A model generated the notes under the pieces. That model did not search any database and was not told the origin of the DNA. It saw nothing but the letters and a program-made list of their open reading frames with translations. A stretch of 44,530 nt of DNA from CAZFQG01 sp964520785 (GTDB lineage Bacteria; Planctomycetota; Planctomycetia; Pirellulales; Thermoguttaceae), in contig CAZFQG010000025.1 of NCBI GenBank assembly GCA_964520785.1, positions 1-44,530 on the forward strand, given 5' to 3'. The position numbers were made by a program, and so were the translations under genes. How positions within the stretch are numbered: position 1 is the stretch's first letter; every line of letters begins with the position of its first letter. Below are positions 25,689-33,376 of this stretch, one piece after another.

Positions 25689-25801
25689 TCCCTATTCTTT
25701 CTCAACGTCGTTCCACTCGAAAACAAGGCCCCTCCCAAGCAGGAGGCGTTTCTTGCCCGAATCGAGGTCGGCATGAAGTCTCCGCGCCCTTCTTGCGGTG
25801 G

Positions 25802-26005
25802 TCAGTAGCTGTAACCGCAGAGGGCCTCGCGGATTTTCTTCGCTTCCATCTCCTGTACACAGGCGGTGCCGCGGAGGTTGCGTTTTCGCTTGTGGCTCAT
25901 CCGCGAGGCCAAGTGGCTGGTACCGGCCTGCCGGTGCTTCACTTTTCCCTTCGCGGTAAGCCGGAAGCGTTTTTTTGTGCCTTTATGTGTTTTTTGCTTT
26001 GGCAT
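25802..26005 (-). CDS. rpmI: 50S ribosomal protein L35
   Basis: A 67-residue L35, beginning MPKQKTHKGTKKRFRLTAKGKVKHRQAG and carrying the conserved SHLASRMSHKRKRNLRG. The ATG at 26005 gives the family's normal N-terminus. An upstream in-frame start at 26029 would add eight residues with no similarity. It is a small, very basic protein of the large ribosomal subunit. It is separated from infC by 318 bases that contain a good promoter (26085-26112), so rpmI-rplT can probably be transcribed independently of infC. Confidence 0.95.
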   Translation of the reverse strand: MPKQKTHKGTKKRFRLTAKGKVKHRQAGTSHLASRMSHKRKRNLRGTACVQEMEAKKIREALCGYSY

Positions 26006-26323
26006 AATGGTCGGTTCCACTTGGCCCAAAGGTGAAATGCCGGATGGACCCTAGAAAGGCTGGATGGACAAAAAGAGACCCCTTATTATAGTAGGTCGGC
26101 CCTCGATGAAAAGAGCCGTCGCCGAAAAAGCAGGAAAAGAACAACCCCCCTTCCACGCCGATTGGCACTCGGGCGGTTTGGGGAAACCACCCTACTGCTT
26201 CGCCAAACGTGGATTCTCGGGTTAATCGTCTGGATTGATTCGGATAATCGCCGGTATTTCGCCGTTTGGACGGCCCGCGAATTCAGTGCTGACGACTCAC
26301 TGGTCTTATCCGCCTTTCCAGCC
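26006..26323 (-). other. Unusually long infC-rpmI spacer
   Basis: 318 bases without a gene inside the usually compact infC-rpmI-rplT unit. On the minus strand it contains an 8-bp hairpin (GGTGGTTT/AAACCGCC, loop CCCC) near 26178-26198, then a promoter at 26085-26112. An 8-base direct repeat (GTCCATCC on the minus strand; plus-strand 26042-26049 and 26062-26069) lies in the predicted rpmI leader. The repeat could be a protein- or RNA-binding site. Confidence 0.45.
26085..26112 (-). promoter_or_regulatory. Internal sigma-70 promoter for rpmI-rplT
   Basis: On the minus strand TTTTCA (plus-strand 26107-26112), a 16-base spacer and a perfect TATAAT (26085-26090). The start would lie near 26078, giving rpmI a leader of about 70 bases. 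Confidence 0.55.
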
Positions 26324-26860
26324 CTACTTCGGACCGAGAGTGCAGTTGATTCGGCGTCCGTGGCGATTGGGCGGCGCCTCGACCTTCGCGACATCTTCGA
26401 GTGCCTCCAGCACCTGATCAAGCACTCGCCGGCCTTCCTCGACATGGGCCATCTCGCGGCCACGGAATTGCACCGTTACGGTCACCTTGTTCTTGTGCAA
26501 CAAGAAATCTCGCGCCCGATTCACCTTGACCAGAATGTCGTGTTCCCCCGTCTTCGGGCGAAAACGGACCTCTTTCATCTTGATCTGGTGGGCCTGCCCC
26601 TTGTTTAGGCGCTTCTTCTGCTGATACTTGTACTTGCCGAAGTCCATGATTCGACAAACTGGAGGAGTTTCGTTTGGTGCAACTTCGACCAAGTCAAGGC
26701 CCGACTTTTGGGCCTCCTCAAGGGCCTCTTTCGTCGGGATTACTCTCATTTGTTCACCGTCAGGACCAATCACGCGAATCGGAGACCTTCTGATCTGCTC
26801 GTTGATTCGCTGCTGATTCTTTGGCTCGACAACTACCGACCTCCCTTTACCCATGGGCAC
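26324..26860 (-). CDS. infC: Translation initiation factor IF-3
   Basis: A 178-residue IF-3. The N-terminal domain has RINEQIRRSPIRVIGPDGEQMRVI, with ALEEAQKSGLDLVEVAPN and PPVCRIMDFGKYKYQQKK. After the linker, the C-terminal domain has KEVRFRPKTGEHDILVKVNRARDFL and KVTVTVQFRGREMAH. It binds the 30S subunit, prevents premature 50S joining and checks the start codon. The frame opens with GTG at 26860 and ATG at 26854 (two codons on). Neither is the rare AUU/AUC start used for autoregulation in E. coli. A promoter lies about 200 bases upstream (27069-27097). Confidence 0.95.
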   Translation of the reverse strand: MPMGKGRSVVVEPKNQQRINEQIRRSPIRVIGPDGEQMRVIPTKEALEEAQKSGLDLVEVAPNETPPVCRIMDFGKYKYQQKKRLNKGQAHQIKMKEVRFRPKTGEHDILVKVNRARDFLLHKNKVTVTVQFRGREMAHVEEGRRVLDQVLEALEDVAKVEAPPNRHGRRINCTLGPK

Positions 26861-27222
26861 CCCGCTGAGGCGATTTCATACTTTTCGTTCTCCACAACTG
26901 TTCGTGATACGATTTCGGAACACTCCGCCGAACGAGGGGGAAATGGCCGGACCGGCGCCTGTTCGAAAAGCCCGCGCCGTACCATTAGCGCCAACCCCCC
27001 GAGAACCGCCGGATTCCCGCTAAATGCGAGGGCGGTCCGTTTCCTCTTGAATATTCGGCATAATTCCGAGTATTCCTAAAGTATTACACGCTGTCAACAC
27101 ATGTTGGAGAAAAATACCTCAAGCCCCCTCGGAAATCTTTTCCAAGACGAATCCGGTTGTCCCGGCTCGACGGTTTCGCGAAAACGGCCCAGGCTCCGGC
27201 TTTGAGGCCGGTTCGGGGCGTG
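26861..27222 (-). other. infC leader and gltA 3' flank
   Basis: 362 bases between infC and gltA, both on the minus strand. From 27097 down it holds the infC promoter and a leader of about 200 bases. The leader has a possible CGGCGC/GCGCCG stem near 26961-26988. Above 27100 it holds the gltA 3' flank, with a CCGGC/GCCGG hairpin at 27196-27211 but no clear U-tract. No gene is seen. Confidence 0.4.
27069..27097 (-). promoter_or_regulatory. Sigma-70 promoter of the infC operon
   Basis: On the minus strand a perfect TTGACA (plus-strand 27092-27097), a 17-base spacer and AATACT (27069-27074). The predicted start near 27062 gives infC an untranslated leader of about 200 bases, long enough for translational control. 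Confidence 0.65.
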
Positions 27223-28530
27223 CTAGGAAGACTCTCCCGCCGAACGCCGCGGGTGAGGAACGTATTCCCGCGAGACTGGTCCGGTGTAGACTTGACGCGG
27301 GCGAATGATCCGTCCCGAGGGGTTCTCGTGCTGTTCATGCCAGTGAGCGATCCAGCCAGGCAGCCGGCCGATGGCGAAGCAAACGGTGAACATATTCGAG
27401 GGGATTCCCATGGCGCGGAGTAGAATGCCGCTGTAGAAGTCGACATTGGGGTACAGGTGCCGGTCCTGGAAATAGCTATCGGCCAGCGCCAATTCTTCGA
27501 GTTTTCTCGCGATATCCAGAAGGGGATCCTGGTGTTGCATTCGCCGAAATACGGCATCGCAACTTTCGCGGAGGATGTTCGCCCTCGGGTCGAAGTTCTT
27601 GTATACCCGGTGGCCGAACCCGAAAAGGCGGAAGCCGCTTTCCTTATCTTTCGCCAGGCGGATGCAATCCTCCGGGGTCATTCCGCCCGCGTGGATTGCT
27701 TCGAGCATTTCGATTACCTTGACATTGGCCCCTCCGTGAAGCGGACCCCAGAGGGCACAGACACCGGCGGCGCAGGCGGCGAATAGGTTGGCCTTGGCGG
27801 AGCCGACCACGCGGACCGTCGCCGTGGAGCAATTCTGTTCGTGGTCGGCGTGCAGGATCAAGATCAGATTGAGCGCGTCTTCGACTTCCGGGGCGATTTC
27901 GTACTGCCGGTAGGGAATCGAGAACATCATGTGCAGGAAGTTGGCGCAGTACCGCAGATTCGGATCCGGATAGACGAACGGCAACCCTCGCGACCGGCGG
28001 TACGAGAACGCGGCGATGGTTCTGACCTTACTGATCAGTCGCGCGGCCGCTTCGATGAACGATTGGGGATTGTCGAGAGTGAGGTATTCCTGGTCGTAGC
28101 ACGCGAGGTTGTTCAGGGTCGCCGAAAGCAGCGCCATCGGCGGCGCGTTGGGAGGAATCTCGTTGAACTGGTGCCGCAGTCCCTCGTGGAGAAGCTCGTT
28201 CTCGGTGAGCAGCGCGCTGAATCGACGGAGTTCCGTTTGCGAAGGGAGATTTCCGAAAACCAGCAGCCAGGCGACCTCGACGAAATTGGGGCGCGTGGTG
28301 AAATGCTCGATCGGGATGCCCCGGTAGCGCAACAGGCCCAGATCGCCGTCGATATAGGTGATTTCGCTCTTCGCGAGCGCGGTATTCGCCAAGGAAGGAT
28401 CGTAAACGAGCCATCCATGCTCGGCGTGGAGTCTCTCGATATCGATCGCCGGCGGGCCTTGCGACCCTTCAATGACGGGCAGTTCGATCTTCTTTCCGCG
28501 GACGTGGAGGATTGCTTTCTCAGTGCTCAT
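27223..28530 (-). CDS. gltA: Citrate synthase
   Basis: A 435-residue type II (hexameric-class) citrate synthase of normal length, condensing acetyl-CoA and oxaloacetate at the entry to the TCA cycle. The catalytic motifs are present: WGPLHGGAN (first His), FGFGHRVYKNFDPRA (second His), NVDFYSG (Asp) and the arginine region IGRLPGWIAHWHEQ, with RIIRPRQVYTGP at the end. The ATG at 28530 has only a weak purine tract (AAAGAAAG) upstream. It begins 64 bases after the fold-III decarboxylase gene, with no promoter that I could recognise in between. Read-through from the sigma-54-linked operon is therefore possible, an unusual context for a housekeeping gene. Confidence 0.95.
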   Translation of the reverse strand: MSTEKAILHVRGKKIELPVIEGSQGPPAIDIERLHAEHGWLVYDPSLANTALAKSEITYIDGDLGLLRYRGIPIEHFTTRPNFVEVAWLLVFGNLPSQTELRRFSALLTENELLHEGLRHQFNEIPPNAPPMALLSATLNNLACYDQEYLTLDNPQSFIEAAARLISKVRTIAAFSYRRSRGLPFVYPDPNLRYCANFLHMMFSIPYRQYEIAPEVEDALNLILILHADHEQNCSTATVRVVGSAKANLFAACAAGVCALWGPLHGGANVKVIEMLEAIHAGGMTPEDCIRLAKDKESGFRLFGFGHRVYKNFDPRANILRESCDAVFRRMQHQDPLLDIARKLEELALADSYFQDRHLYPNVDFYSGILLRAMGIPSNMFTVCFAIGRLPGWIAHWHEQHENPSGRIIRPRQVYTGPVSREYVPHPRRSAGESS

Positions 28531-28594
28531 GGATGTCTTTCTTTTATGTCTCGATGGGCGGACGTAACCCGATCCCTCTCGAACGCTTCCGGTT

Positions 28595-29926
28595 TTACCA
28601 CCCGGTAACGACCTTGGGGACCGGTTTAATGAACTCTTGACGCAGACTGTAGGCGTACGCTCCCTGGTCCGGAATCAGCAAGACGTCGTCGAACTGGATA
28701 TCGCCGCCCCAATAGGAATACCCCCAGACGTCGCGCGGCGTGCAGAGGGATCCCAGAACCAGGCAGCCGTGCTCCGTTAGGGAGGGCCGCGTCAGATTGA
28801 CGACCGGCACGTAATCCTGCTCGAAACGTTCCCAGCCGACGGCGTTCGTCCCGGCGTCCGTAATCACCAGGTCGTTCTCCTTCTTGTCGACGACCGACAG
28901 GAGAAGGTGCATCGCGTCGTTGCAGAGCCATCGCCCCGGCTCCACGCAGAGGCGGCATCGGACCGTCGGAAACACCCACTTCCGCAGCGCTTCGGCCAGG
29001 GCGTCCGCGAACCGGTCCAGCGGATCGGCCGGTACGTAGTACCGCTTCTTCCAGTCCGGCTCGCCGGGACGGAGTATTCCCTCGAGTCGGCCCTGATCGG
29101 TCGCGCCGTCTTGAAGCCATTCCCCGCGCTCCGGCCAAAACCCGCCTCCGATATCCAGAAAACGGATCTGCCGGGAAAGCCATTTCGGCCATCCGGCGAT
29201 TTCCTCTCCCAGTGCCTGAATCGTCTCGACTTGAGCCTTGGCCGACATGTTCCAACTGGTATGGAACTGAATTCCTTCCAAGCGGACGAACGGCGACATC
29301 TCCGCCGCTTGCCAGAACTCGCGCAGTCTCAACAGGGGAACGCCGAACTTCCGCCAGTCGCCGGGCAAGGGGGGAGTCAGCCGGACGCCGGCACGGATCG
29401 AGCACCCTTGGGCCGAAGTGAGGCCCGAAAGCCGTTCGAGTTCGCCGAAGCTGTCCATCAGGACGGTCGTCCTATCCGCGTGCGCCACCGCCAGCGCCAA
29501 CTCCTCTTCCGTCTTGCCGGGACCGCTGAAGACGATCTCTTCCGCTCCGGCGGCGAGGGCCGTTCGGAGTTCCAGGCCGCTGGAGACGTCCAATCCGAAC
29601 CCTTCGGCGGCGACCGTCCCGGCTACCTCGGGGTGGGAATTGCTCTTCAGGGCGTAGAAGAAGCGGACCTCCGCCAATCGGGCCAGAAAGGCCTCGCGAA
29701 ATCGGAACGCGGCGTCCACCAGCGCATCGCGGTCCAGAACGAAGACCGGCCGCCGACCGTGCTCTTCCCACATCCGCAGATACGCGTCACGCCGCGCGAG
29801 ATGCCCGGCGACGTAGTCCTTTATCCGGGTCGGATCGAGCGGCGCGGGACGGCGCCGCAAGACGTCCTTCAGCCTCGATTCCAACTCGTCGCAACCAATA
29901 TCCTCCATCCGCGAACCTACTCCCAT
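28595..29926 (-). CDS. Fold-type III PLP-dependent decarboxylase (LysA/ODC superfamily)
   Basis: A 443-residue alanine-racemase-fold enzyme. The Schiff-base lysine is Lys94 in FFYALKSNSHPEV, followed by GFGLDVSSGLEL. FHTSWN near 221-226 replaces the usual HxGS. LDIGGGF (258-263) binds PLP phosphate and VEPGRW lies near 328-333. The C-terminal domain carries GSLCTPRD with Cys395, equivalent to the active-site Cys of diaminopimelate and ornithine decarboxylases. Substrate is not evident. BtrK-type relatives decarboxylate amino acids held on a carrier protein by an ATP-grasp ligase, which fits the neighbouring ligase gene, but this is inference. The ATG at 29926 overlaps the upstream stop by 10 bases; ATG 29908 is the alternative start. 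It is the fifth gene of the minus-strand operon from 32895. Confidence 0.85.
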   Translation of the reverse strand: MGVGSRMEDIGCDELESRLKDVLRRRPAPLDPTRIKDYVAGHLARRDAYLRMWEEHGRRPVFVLDRDALVDAAFRFREAFLARLAEVRFFYALKSNSHPEVAGTVAAEGFGLDVSSGLELRTALAAGAEEIVFSGPGKTEEELALAVAHADRTTVLMDSFGELERLSGLTSAQGCSIRAGVRLTPPLPGDWRKFGVPLLRLREFWQAAEMSPFVRLEGIQFHTSWNMSAKAQVETIQALGEEIAGWPKWLSRQIRFLDIGGGFWPERGEWLQDGATDQGRLEGILRPGEPDWKKRYYVPADPLDRFADALAEALRKWVFPTVRCRLCVEPGRWLCNDAMHLLLSVVDKKENDLVITDAGTNAVGWERFEQDYVPVVNLTRPSLTEHGCLVLGSLCTPRDVWGYSYWGGDIQFDDVLLIPDQGAYAYSLRQEFIKPVPKVVTGW

Positions 29927-31200
29927 CGCACGTCAATCCGCTCGGCCAATTCCCCATTCTGACAAGCGATGGAGCGTCCCGGTTCGGGCACATAGACCGC
30001 GTGACCCAGAATCCACGCGTCGTAATCCTTGGGCGGAAGCGCGATCCGGTCCCCGGGACGCCGCCTGAGGGTGACGTCGCGCACCCGCGGATCTTCCAGA
30101 AGTCGCCCCGTCTCGATATGACGGAGAGTTCCCTCGCCGGCCGCGAAAAGCCGCAACCCGACCGCTTTTGCTTCCACCGCCGCGCGAGGTACCGGTCGTC
30201 TCTCCGCGAAATCGAGCAATTCCATGAGAACGTCGCGCCCGCTCGCGGCCCGCAGCAACCAAGGGAGACAATCTCCGCCGGGCCGCGGAGTGATTTCGAG
30301 AAAGACGGGCAAGGCGTCTCTCTCCAGGAAATCGGCCATGCACCAAGCATCGTCGATTCCGAGGCTGGCGGCCGCCCTCCCCAGTTCGCGGCGGAGGCGA
30401 CTCGCTTCGAAGGGACTTTCGTCGACGCCGATCAGCTCGTAGGCCTCGGTCACCCCGAACGGACTCCCTTCGCGCAGGTGTTTTCCGCAGAGACGGACGA
30501 GCGTGACCTGGCCGTCGCGCAGCAGGAAATCGCAACTGTATTCCGGGCCGGAAACCCATTCCTCGACGAGGATTCCGGGCCGGCCGTTGACCGATTCGCG
30601 ATACATGGGTGATTCCCTCTTCGCCGCCAAAAACGCGGCCGTCCGGAGGAAGGCCGCTTCCCCCTCCTCGTGCGAATCGCACCGGAAGACGAGTTCGCTC
30701 CCGGAGCCGGTGAGCGGTTTTATGACAAAAGGAGAATTCCACCGCGTGGTAAGGGATTTTAGCTCCTCGGCCGAAGCGGGAACACCGAACCGGGGACAAC
30801 CGACTCCGTGCTCGCGCCACGCCGACTTGCTTTGCGACTTATCGCGGCAACGCAGGATCGCCGCGGTCGACGGGTAACGCAAACCGAATCGCCCCGCCAG
30901 CTCCGACGCCAAGGCCATCCTCTCGCAATCGAAACAGGCGATTCCCCCCAGGGCCAAGCCGAAACCGTTCAGATGCGCTCGAACGGCCTCTTCCAGCGCG
31001 TCGACGCCGGCCTCGTCCAGCGACGCGGTGATCTCCTCGTCCGGTTCGGGGCGCGGTTCTCGCGTCTCGCGGCGCAGCCGGTCTTCCGTCAGAAAGAGCA
31101 CGCGGCCGGGCTGAGCGGCGCGGATCCATTGCACGTAGTCGGGGGTAGTGCCCACGACCAGAACGCGGCGATTCGAGTTGGATGAGCCGGGATGCATCAT
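29917..31200 (-). CDS. ATP-grasp carboxylate-amine/thiol ligase
   Basis: A 427-residue protein. A Rossmann-like N-terminus (RRVLVVGTTPDYVQWIRA) is followed by an ATP-grasp core. This has RCRDKSQSKSAWREHGV near 117-133, the ATP-binding lysine Lys161 in FVIKPLTGSGSELVF, the hinge ILVEEWVSGPEYSCDF near 210-225 and the metal-binding pair in FLEITPRPGGDCLP near 300-313. A ~100-residue C-terminal domain follows. Such enzymes activate a carboxylate as an acyl phosphate and join it to an amine or thiol; LysX- and BtrJ-type members use small carrier proteins. The partner here is unknown. The 56-residue acidic-tailed protein in the same operon is a candidate. The ATG at 31200 overlaps the upstream TGA (ATGA), so it is coupled to the acyltransferase gene. 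Confidence 0.85.
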   Translation of the reverse strand: MMHPGSSNSNRRVLVVGTTPDYVQWIRAAQPGRVLFLTEDRLRRETREPRPEPDEEITASLDEAGVDALEEAVRAHLNGFGLALGGIACFDCERMALASELAGRFGLRYPSTAAILRCRDKSQSKSAWREHGVGCPRFGVPASAEELKSLTTRWNSPFVIKPLTGSGSELVFRCDSHEEGEAAFLRTAAFLAAKRESPMYRESVNGRPGILVEEWVSGPEYSCDFLLRDGQVTLVRLCGKHLREGSPFGVTEAYELIGVDESPFEASRLRRELGRAAASLGIDDAWCMADFLERDALPVFLEITPRPGGDCLPWLLRAASGRDVLMELLDFAERRPVPRAAVEAKAVGLRLFAAGEGTLRHIETGRLLEDPRVRDVTLRRRPGDRIALPPKDYDAWILGHAVYVPEPGRSIACQNGELAERIDVRWE

Positions 31201-32132
31201 GAGGCGACCGCGCGCGGTTGAAGCCGCCCCGCGGCGAACTCATACAAAGGGCAGCGCGTCAGGCGGAAACGGTCCTTCCAGCCGAAATCTCCGCATAAGA
31301 AATCGACCGAACGATACCGGTGCCGGCAGGCGCGGCGGAGGTGATGGAAGTTGATCAATTTGGCGATCCCGGGGAATTCCGCGGAGACGCCTCCGGCCAG
31401 AAGGGTGCAATTGCGATTCCAGACGGCACCGACGTCGATCGCCGCGATACGGCCCTCGATCAACGCGGTCGTGACGCTCAGAACCCCGCGGTCGCGCAGC
31501 CATGCCGCCACGGCGCGGAACCCTTCCCGGAACCGCGAATCGTGGAAGTACGAATTCTCGCCGAAAGAGGAGAGATTCATTTCGAGCAGCTTCTCGACGT
31601 CCTCCGGCTCGTCGTAGCGATACCGGACGTCCCGGGCCTCCAATCGCCGGACGTCCTGGATGATCCCCTTAAGCGATTTCTTCGGAAACTGGGCCAGGTA
31701 TTCGTCAAACGAATACGAGTACGCGGCCGGGAAGAACAGGTAACCGATCTCGTCCTCCGTGATTCCCTCCAAGCCGCTCGGAAACGAGTGCCTCTCCACG
31801 TAGCGCAACCGGACCGGCCCATCGAGCGCGTCTACCATTTTGCATAGCACGTCCCGGTCCGATGACAGGAGGCGGTTTCCTTCCAGCCAGGTTCGGCCGT
31901 GGTAGGTCTCACCCGGAAAGAAACCCCAGGCGGCGCTCTCCTCGATCCAACTGACCGGCAACAATCCCTCGAGCCGGCCTCGCTCCTCCGCGACGACGAA
32001 AGCGATCGGCCGCCGGTAGGATCGGTGAAAACAATCGCGGATCCCCCAGAGGTCGAAAAGGCTGATCGGCGGTCCCAGCGCGGCCCACAGCCGCGCGCAC
32101 GATCCGTAATCGTCAACAATCCGTATTTGCAC
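31197..32132 (-). CDS. GNAT/FemAB-like acyltransferase
   Basis: A 311-residue protein of the double-GNAT type often annotated as GNAT family 6 or BioF2-like. The N-terminal part has LWGIRDCFHRSYRRPIAFVVAEERGRLEGLLPVSW. The central FDEYLAQFPKKSLKGIIQDVRRLE is characteristic of this family, and the C-terminal half has IEGRIAAIDVGAVWNRNCTLLAGGVS and the closing VDFLCGDFGWKDRF. Members transfer an acyl or aminoacyl group to an amine. The start is a GTG at 32132. The gene follows the SpeD-like gene by 129 bases, the largest gap in the operon, and its stop overlaps the ATP-grasp start. No signal peptide is seen. Substrate is unknown. Confidence 0.8.
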   Translation of the reverse strand: MQIRIVDDYGSCARLWAALGPPISLFDLWGIRDCFHRSYRRPIAFVVAEERGRLEGLLPVSWIEESAAWGFFPGETYHGRTWLEGNRLLSSDRDVLCKMVDALDGPVRLRYVERHSFPSGLEGITEDEIGYLFFPAAYSYSFDEYLAQFPKKSLKGIIQDVRRLEARDVRYRYDEPEDVEKLLEMNLSSFGENSYFHDSRFREGFRAVAAWLRDRGVLSVTTALIEGRIAAIDVGAVWNRNCTLLAGGVSAEFPGIAKLINFHHLRRACRHRYRSVDFLCGDFGWKDRFRLTRCPLYEFAAGRLQPRAVAS

Positions 32133-32261
32133 TTTCTAAAATCCCCTGTATTCGACGAGGAAAGCTCGGCCGGAAACACCGACGGGATTGACCGCCGGAC
32201 TCGCTCGATCTGTACGGTCGCCCGGCCGCTTCATCCCGAGCGTACTGAGGAAGGCGCCTCG

Positions 32262-32681
32262 TCACCGTCGGAGCGTCACGTGCATCGTCGCGGTTCTTCC
32301 AGCAAAAAACTCCCGCGCGAAATCGCGGACGATCTCCGGGTTGTACGGCTTACAACTGAAAACGTCCAGGTAGGTAGCATTCGTCAGGTTCGCGAAATGC
32401 GCGGAGATGAGCGAAGTCTCGATGAGTTGGACCATGGAATAACCGGCCACTTTCTCGTCCTCGCCAAAATGGACCACTTGGGTCTCGCCGAACCGCTTCA
32501 TCTCGATCAGTTCGCACAATTCGTGGACGAACCGCCGGATGGCGTCGGCGTCCCGGATCAGGTCCGGATCGCAGTCGTAGATATCGATCGACGCCGCGAT
32601 GCCCCAGACCCGATCCAAGGCCGCCTGACGCTTGATTTCCTCTCCCGCGACGTTTTCTGGGCAAGTCGCTTCCATTAGCAT
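32262..32681 (-). CDS. SpeD-type pyruvoyl-dependent decarboxylase (AdoMet decarboxylase family)
   Basis: A 139-residue protein of the prokaryotic AdoMet decarboxylase family (WGIAASIDIYDCDPDLIRD, LCELIEMKRFG, QLIETSLISAHFAN, YLDVFSCKPYNPE). Aligned by eye without gaps to the Thermotoga enzyme, Ser90 falls on the pyruvoyl-forming Ser63, Ser82 on Ser55, His95 on His68 and Cys110 on Cys83. The processing and catalytic set therefore appears complete, although the residue before the cleaved Ser is Thr89 instead of Glu. Self-cleavage should give a beta chain of 89 residues and a pyruvoyl alpha chain. Some SpeD homologues decarboxylate ornithine or arginine instead of AdoMet, and no speE is seen nearby, so the substrate is open. 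The ATG at 32681 follows AAGGAAAGGA; ATG 32675 is an alternative. Confidence 0.8.
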   Translation of the reverse strand: MLMEATCPENVAGEEIKRQAALDRVWGIAASIDIYDCDPDLIRDADAIRRFVHELCELIEMKRFGETQVVHFGEDEKVAGYSMVQLIETSLISAHFANLTNATYLDVFSCKPYNPEIVRDFAREFFAGRTATMHVTLRR

Positions 32682-32724
32682 GGGATAGTTTTCCTTTCCT
32701 TTAAGGTGGGAAGATTGATTGGGT

Positions 32725-32895
32725 CTACTCTTCGTAGTCCTCGTCCTCGTGATCTCGCTTCCGCCGCCGTTCGGACTCGCGCCGACGACGGGCCTTCTCC
32801 TTGTGCGACTCACGATCCGGAATGCCGAGGCTCTCGTGGCCGCCCGGGTCTTGTCGCTTGCGCGAGCCATCATTGGAGTGCATCCGCCTGGGCAT
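32725..32895 (-). CDS. Small highly charged protein with acidic C-terminal tail
   Basis: A 56-residue open frame that I do not recognise. It is basic through most of its length (an Arg/Lys-rich segment at 32-48) and ends in DHEDEDYEE. It has no Cys and no hydrophobic segment. It is the first frame after a sigma-54 promoter (32963-32980). It has a good Shine-Dalgarno (GAGG, five bases before ATG 32895; ATG 32898 is adjacent) and ends 43 bases before the SpeD-like gene, which supports it being real. The acidic tail ending in Glu recalls amino-group carrier proteins such as LysW, whose C-terminal Glu is loaded by an ATP-grasp ligase. An ATP-grasp gene lies in this operon. A carrier or precursor role is inference only. 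Confidence 0.55.
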   Translation of the reverse strand: MPRRMHSNDGSRKRQDPGGHESLGIPDRESHKEKARRRRESERRRKRDHEDEDYEE

Positions 32896-32962
32896 CATTT
32901 CCTCAACCGCAAAATGAATTCCTCGATGTGGAAAAGCATTTGGAAACAATTCGCTGCCCCTA

Positions 32963-32980
32963 ATGCAAACGCGATGCCAA
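32963..32980 (-). promoter_or_regulatory. Sigma-54 (RpoN) -24/-12 promoter
   Basis: On the minus strand TTGGCA (plus-strand 32975-32980), six bases, then TTGCAT (32963-32968). This places the invariant GG and GC at the exact sigma-54 spacing and matches the TGGCA and TTGCA cores. Transcription would start near 32953 and read into the small ORF and the SpeD-GNAT-ATP-grasp-decarboxylase genes. The adjacent divergent gene encodes a sigma-54 activator. Confidence 0.7.
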
Positions 32981-33000
32981 GAGGGAGAGTTCTTGACGCC

Positions 33001-33018
33001 CAGTTGGGGAAACAACTG
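33001..33018. promoter_or_regulatory. Inverted repeat upstream of the sigma-54 promoter
   Basis: CAGTTG, six bases, CAACTG: a perfect 6-bp dyad whose centre lies about 55 bases upstream of the predicted sigma-54 start. It is a possible secondary activator or repressor site. The half-site shares CAAC/GTTG with the palindrome at 33071-33086. Confidence 0.35.
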
Positions 33019-33070
33019 TCCGAAACGTCTGCCGGTGGTCGAACCGGTCGTCAGCGAAACCAGCCCGATT

Positions 33071-33086
33071 CCACAACATGTTGTGG
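33071..33086. promoter_or_regulatory. Perfect 16-bp palindrome, candidate enhancer site
   Basis: CCACAACATGTTGTGG is fully self-complementary. Its centre lies about 125 bases upstream of the predicted sigma-54 start, a typical distance for an NtrC-type upstream activating sequence. It is also about 290 bases before the -35 of the activator gene. The bound protein is inferred to be the product of 33463-34887. Confidence 0.5.
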
Positions 33087-33376
33087 CCATGGCCGACTGT
33101 CTGGACGAGATAGGGCCGCGAGTTGCCCGGCGGATTCGATTCAGATGAAGCGTTCGCCGAGCATATATATTCGTCGGAGGGGGTCAAATCGAATGCCACT
33201 CCAAGGCCGAAAACGGCTGAGCTTCCGGCGGGAGTACACGACGAAGTCCGCGTGTGCGGCACGGGAAACCCCTCGAACGATTGGTTCAAAGGCAGGGAAA
33301 AGGAATCAAGATGCCGAAAAAGGCGAGTGATTACCGATATACGTATTAAATCGGGTGAGGAAGCCTTTTTTGGGAC

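Noticed and set aside
32899..33090. Longer N-terminus for the small charged protein (121-residue frame)
   Set aside because: It would begin upstream of the sigma-54 promoter and span both regulatory dyads; the Shine-Dalgarno supports 32895.
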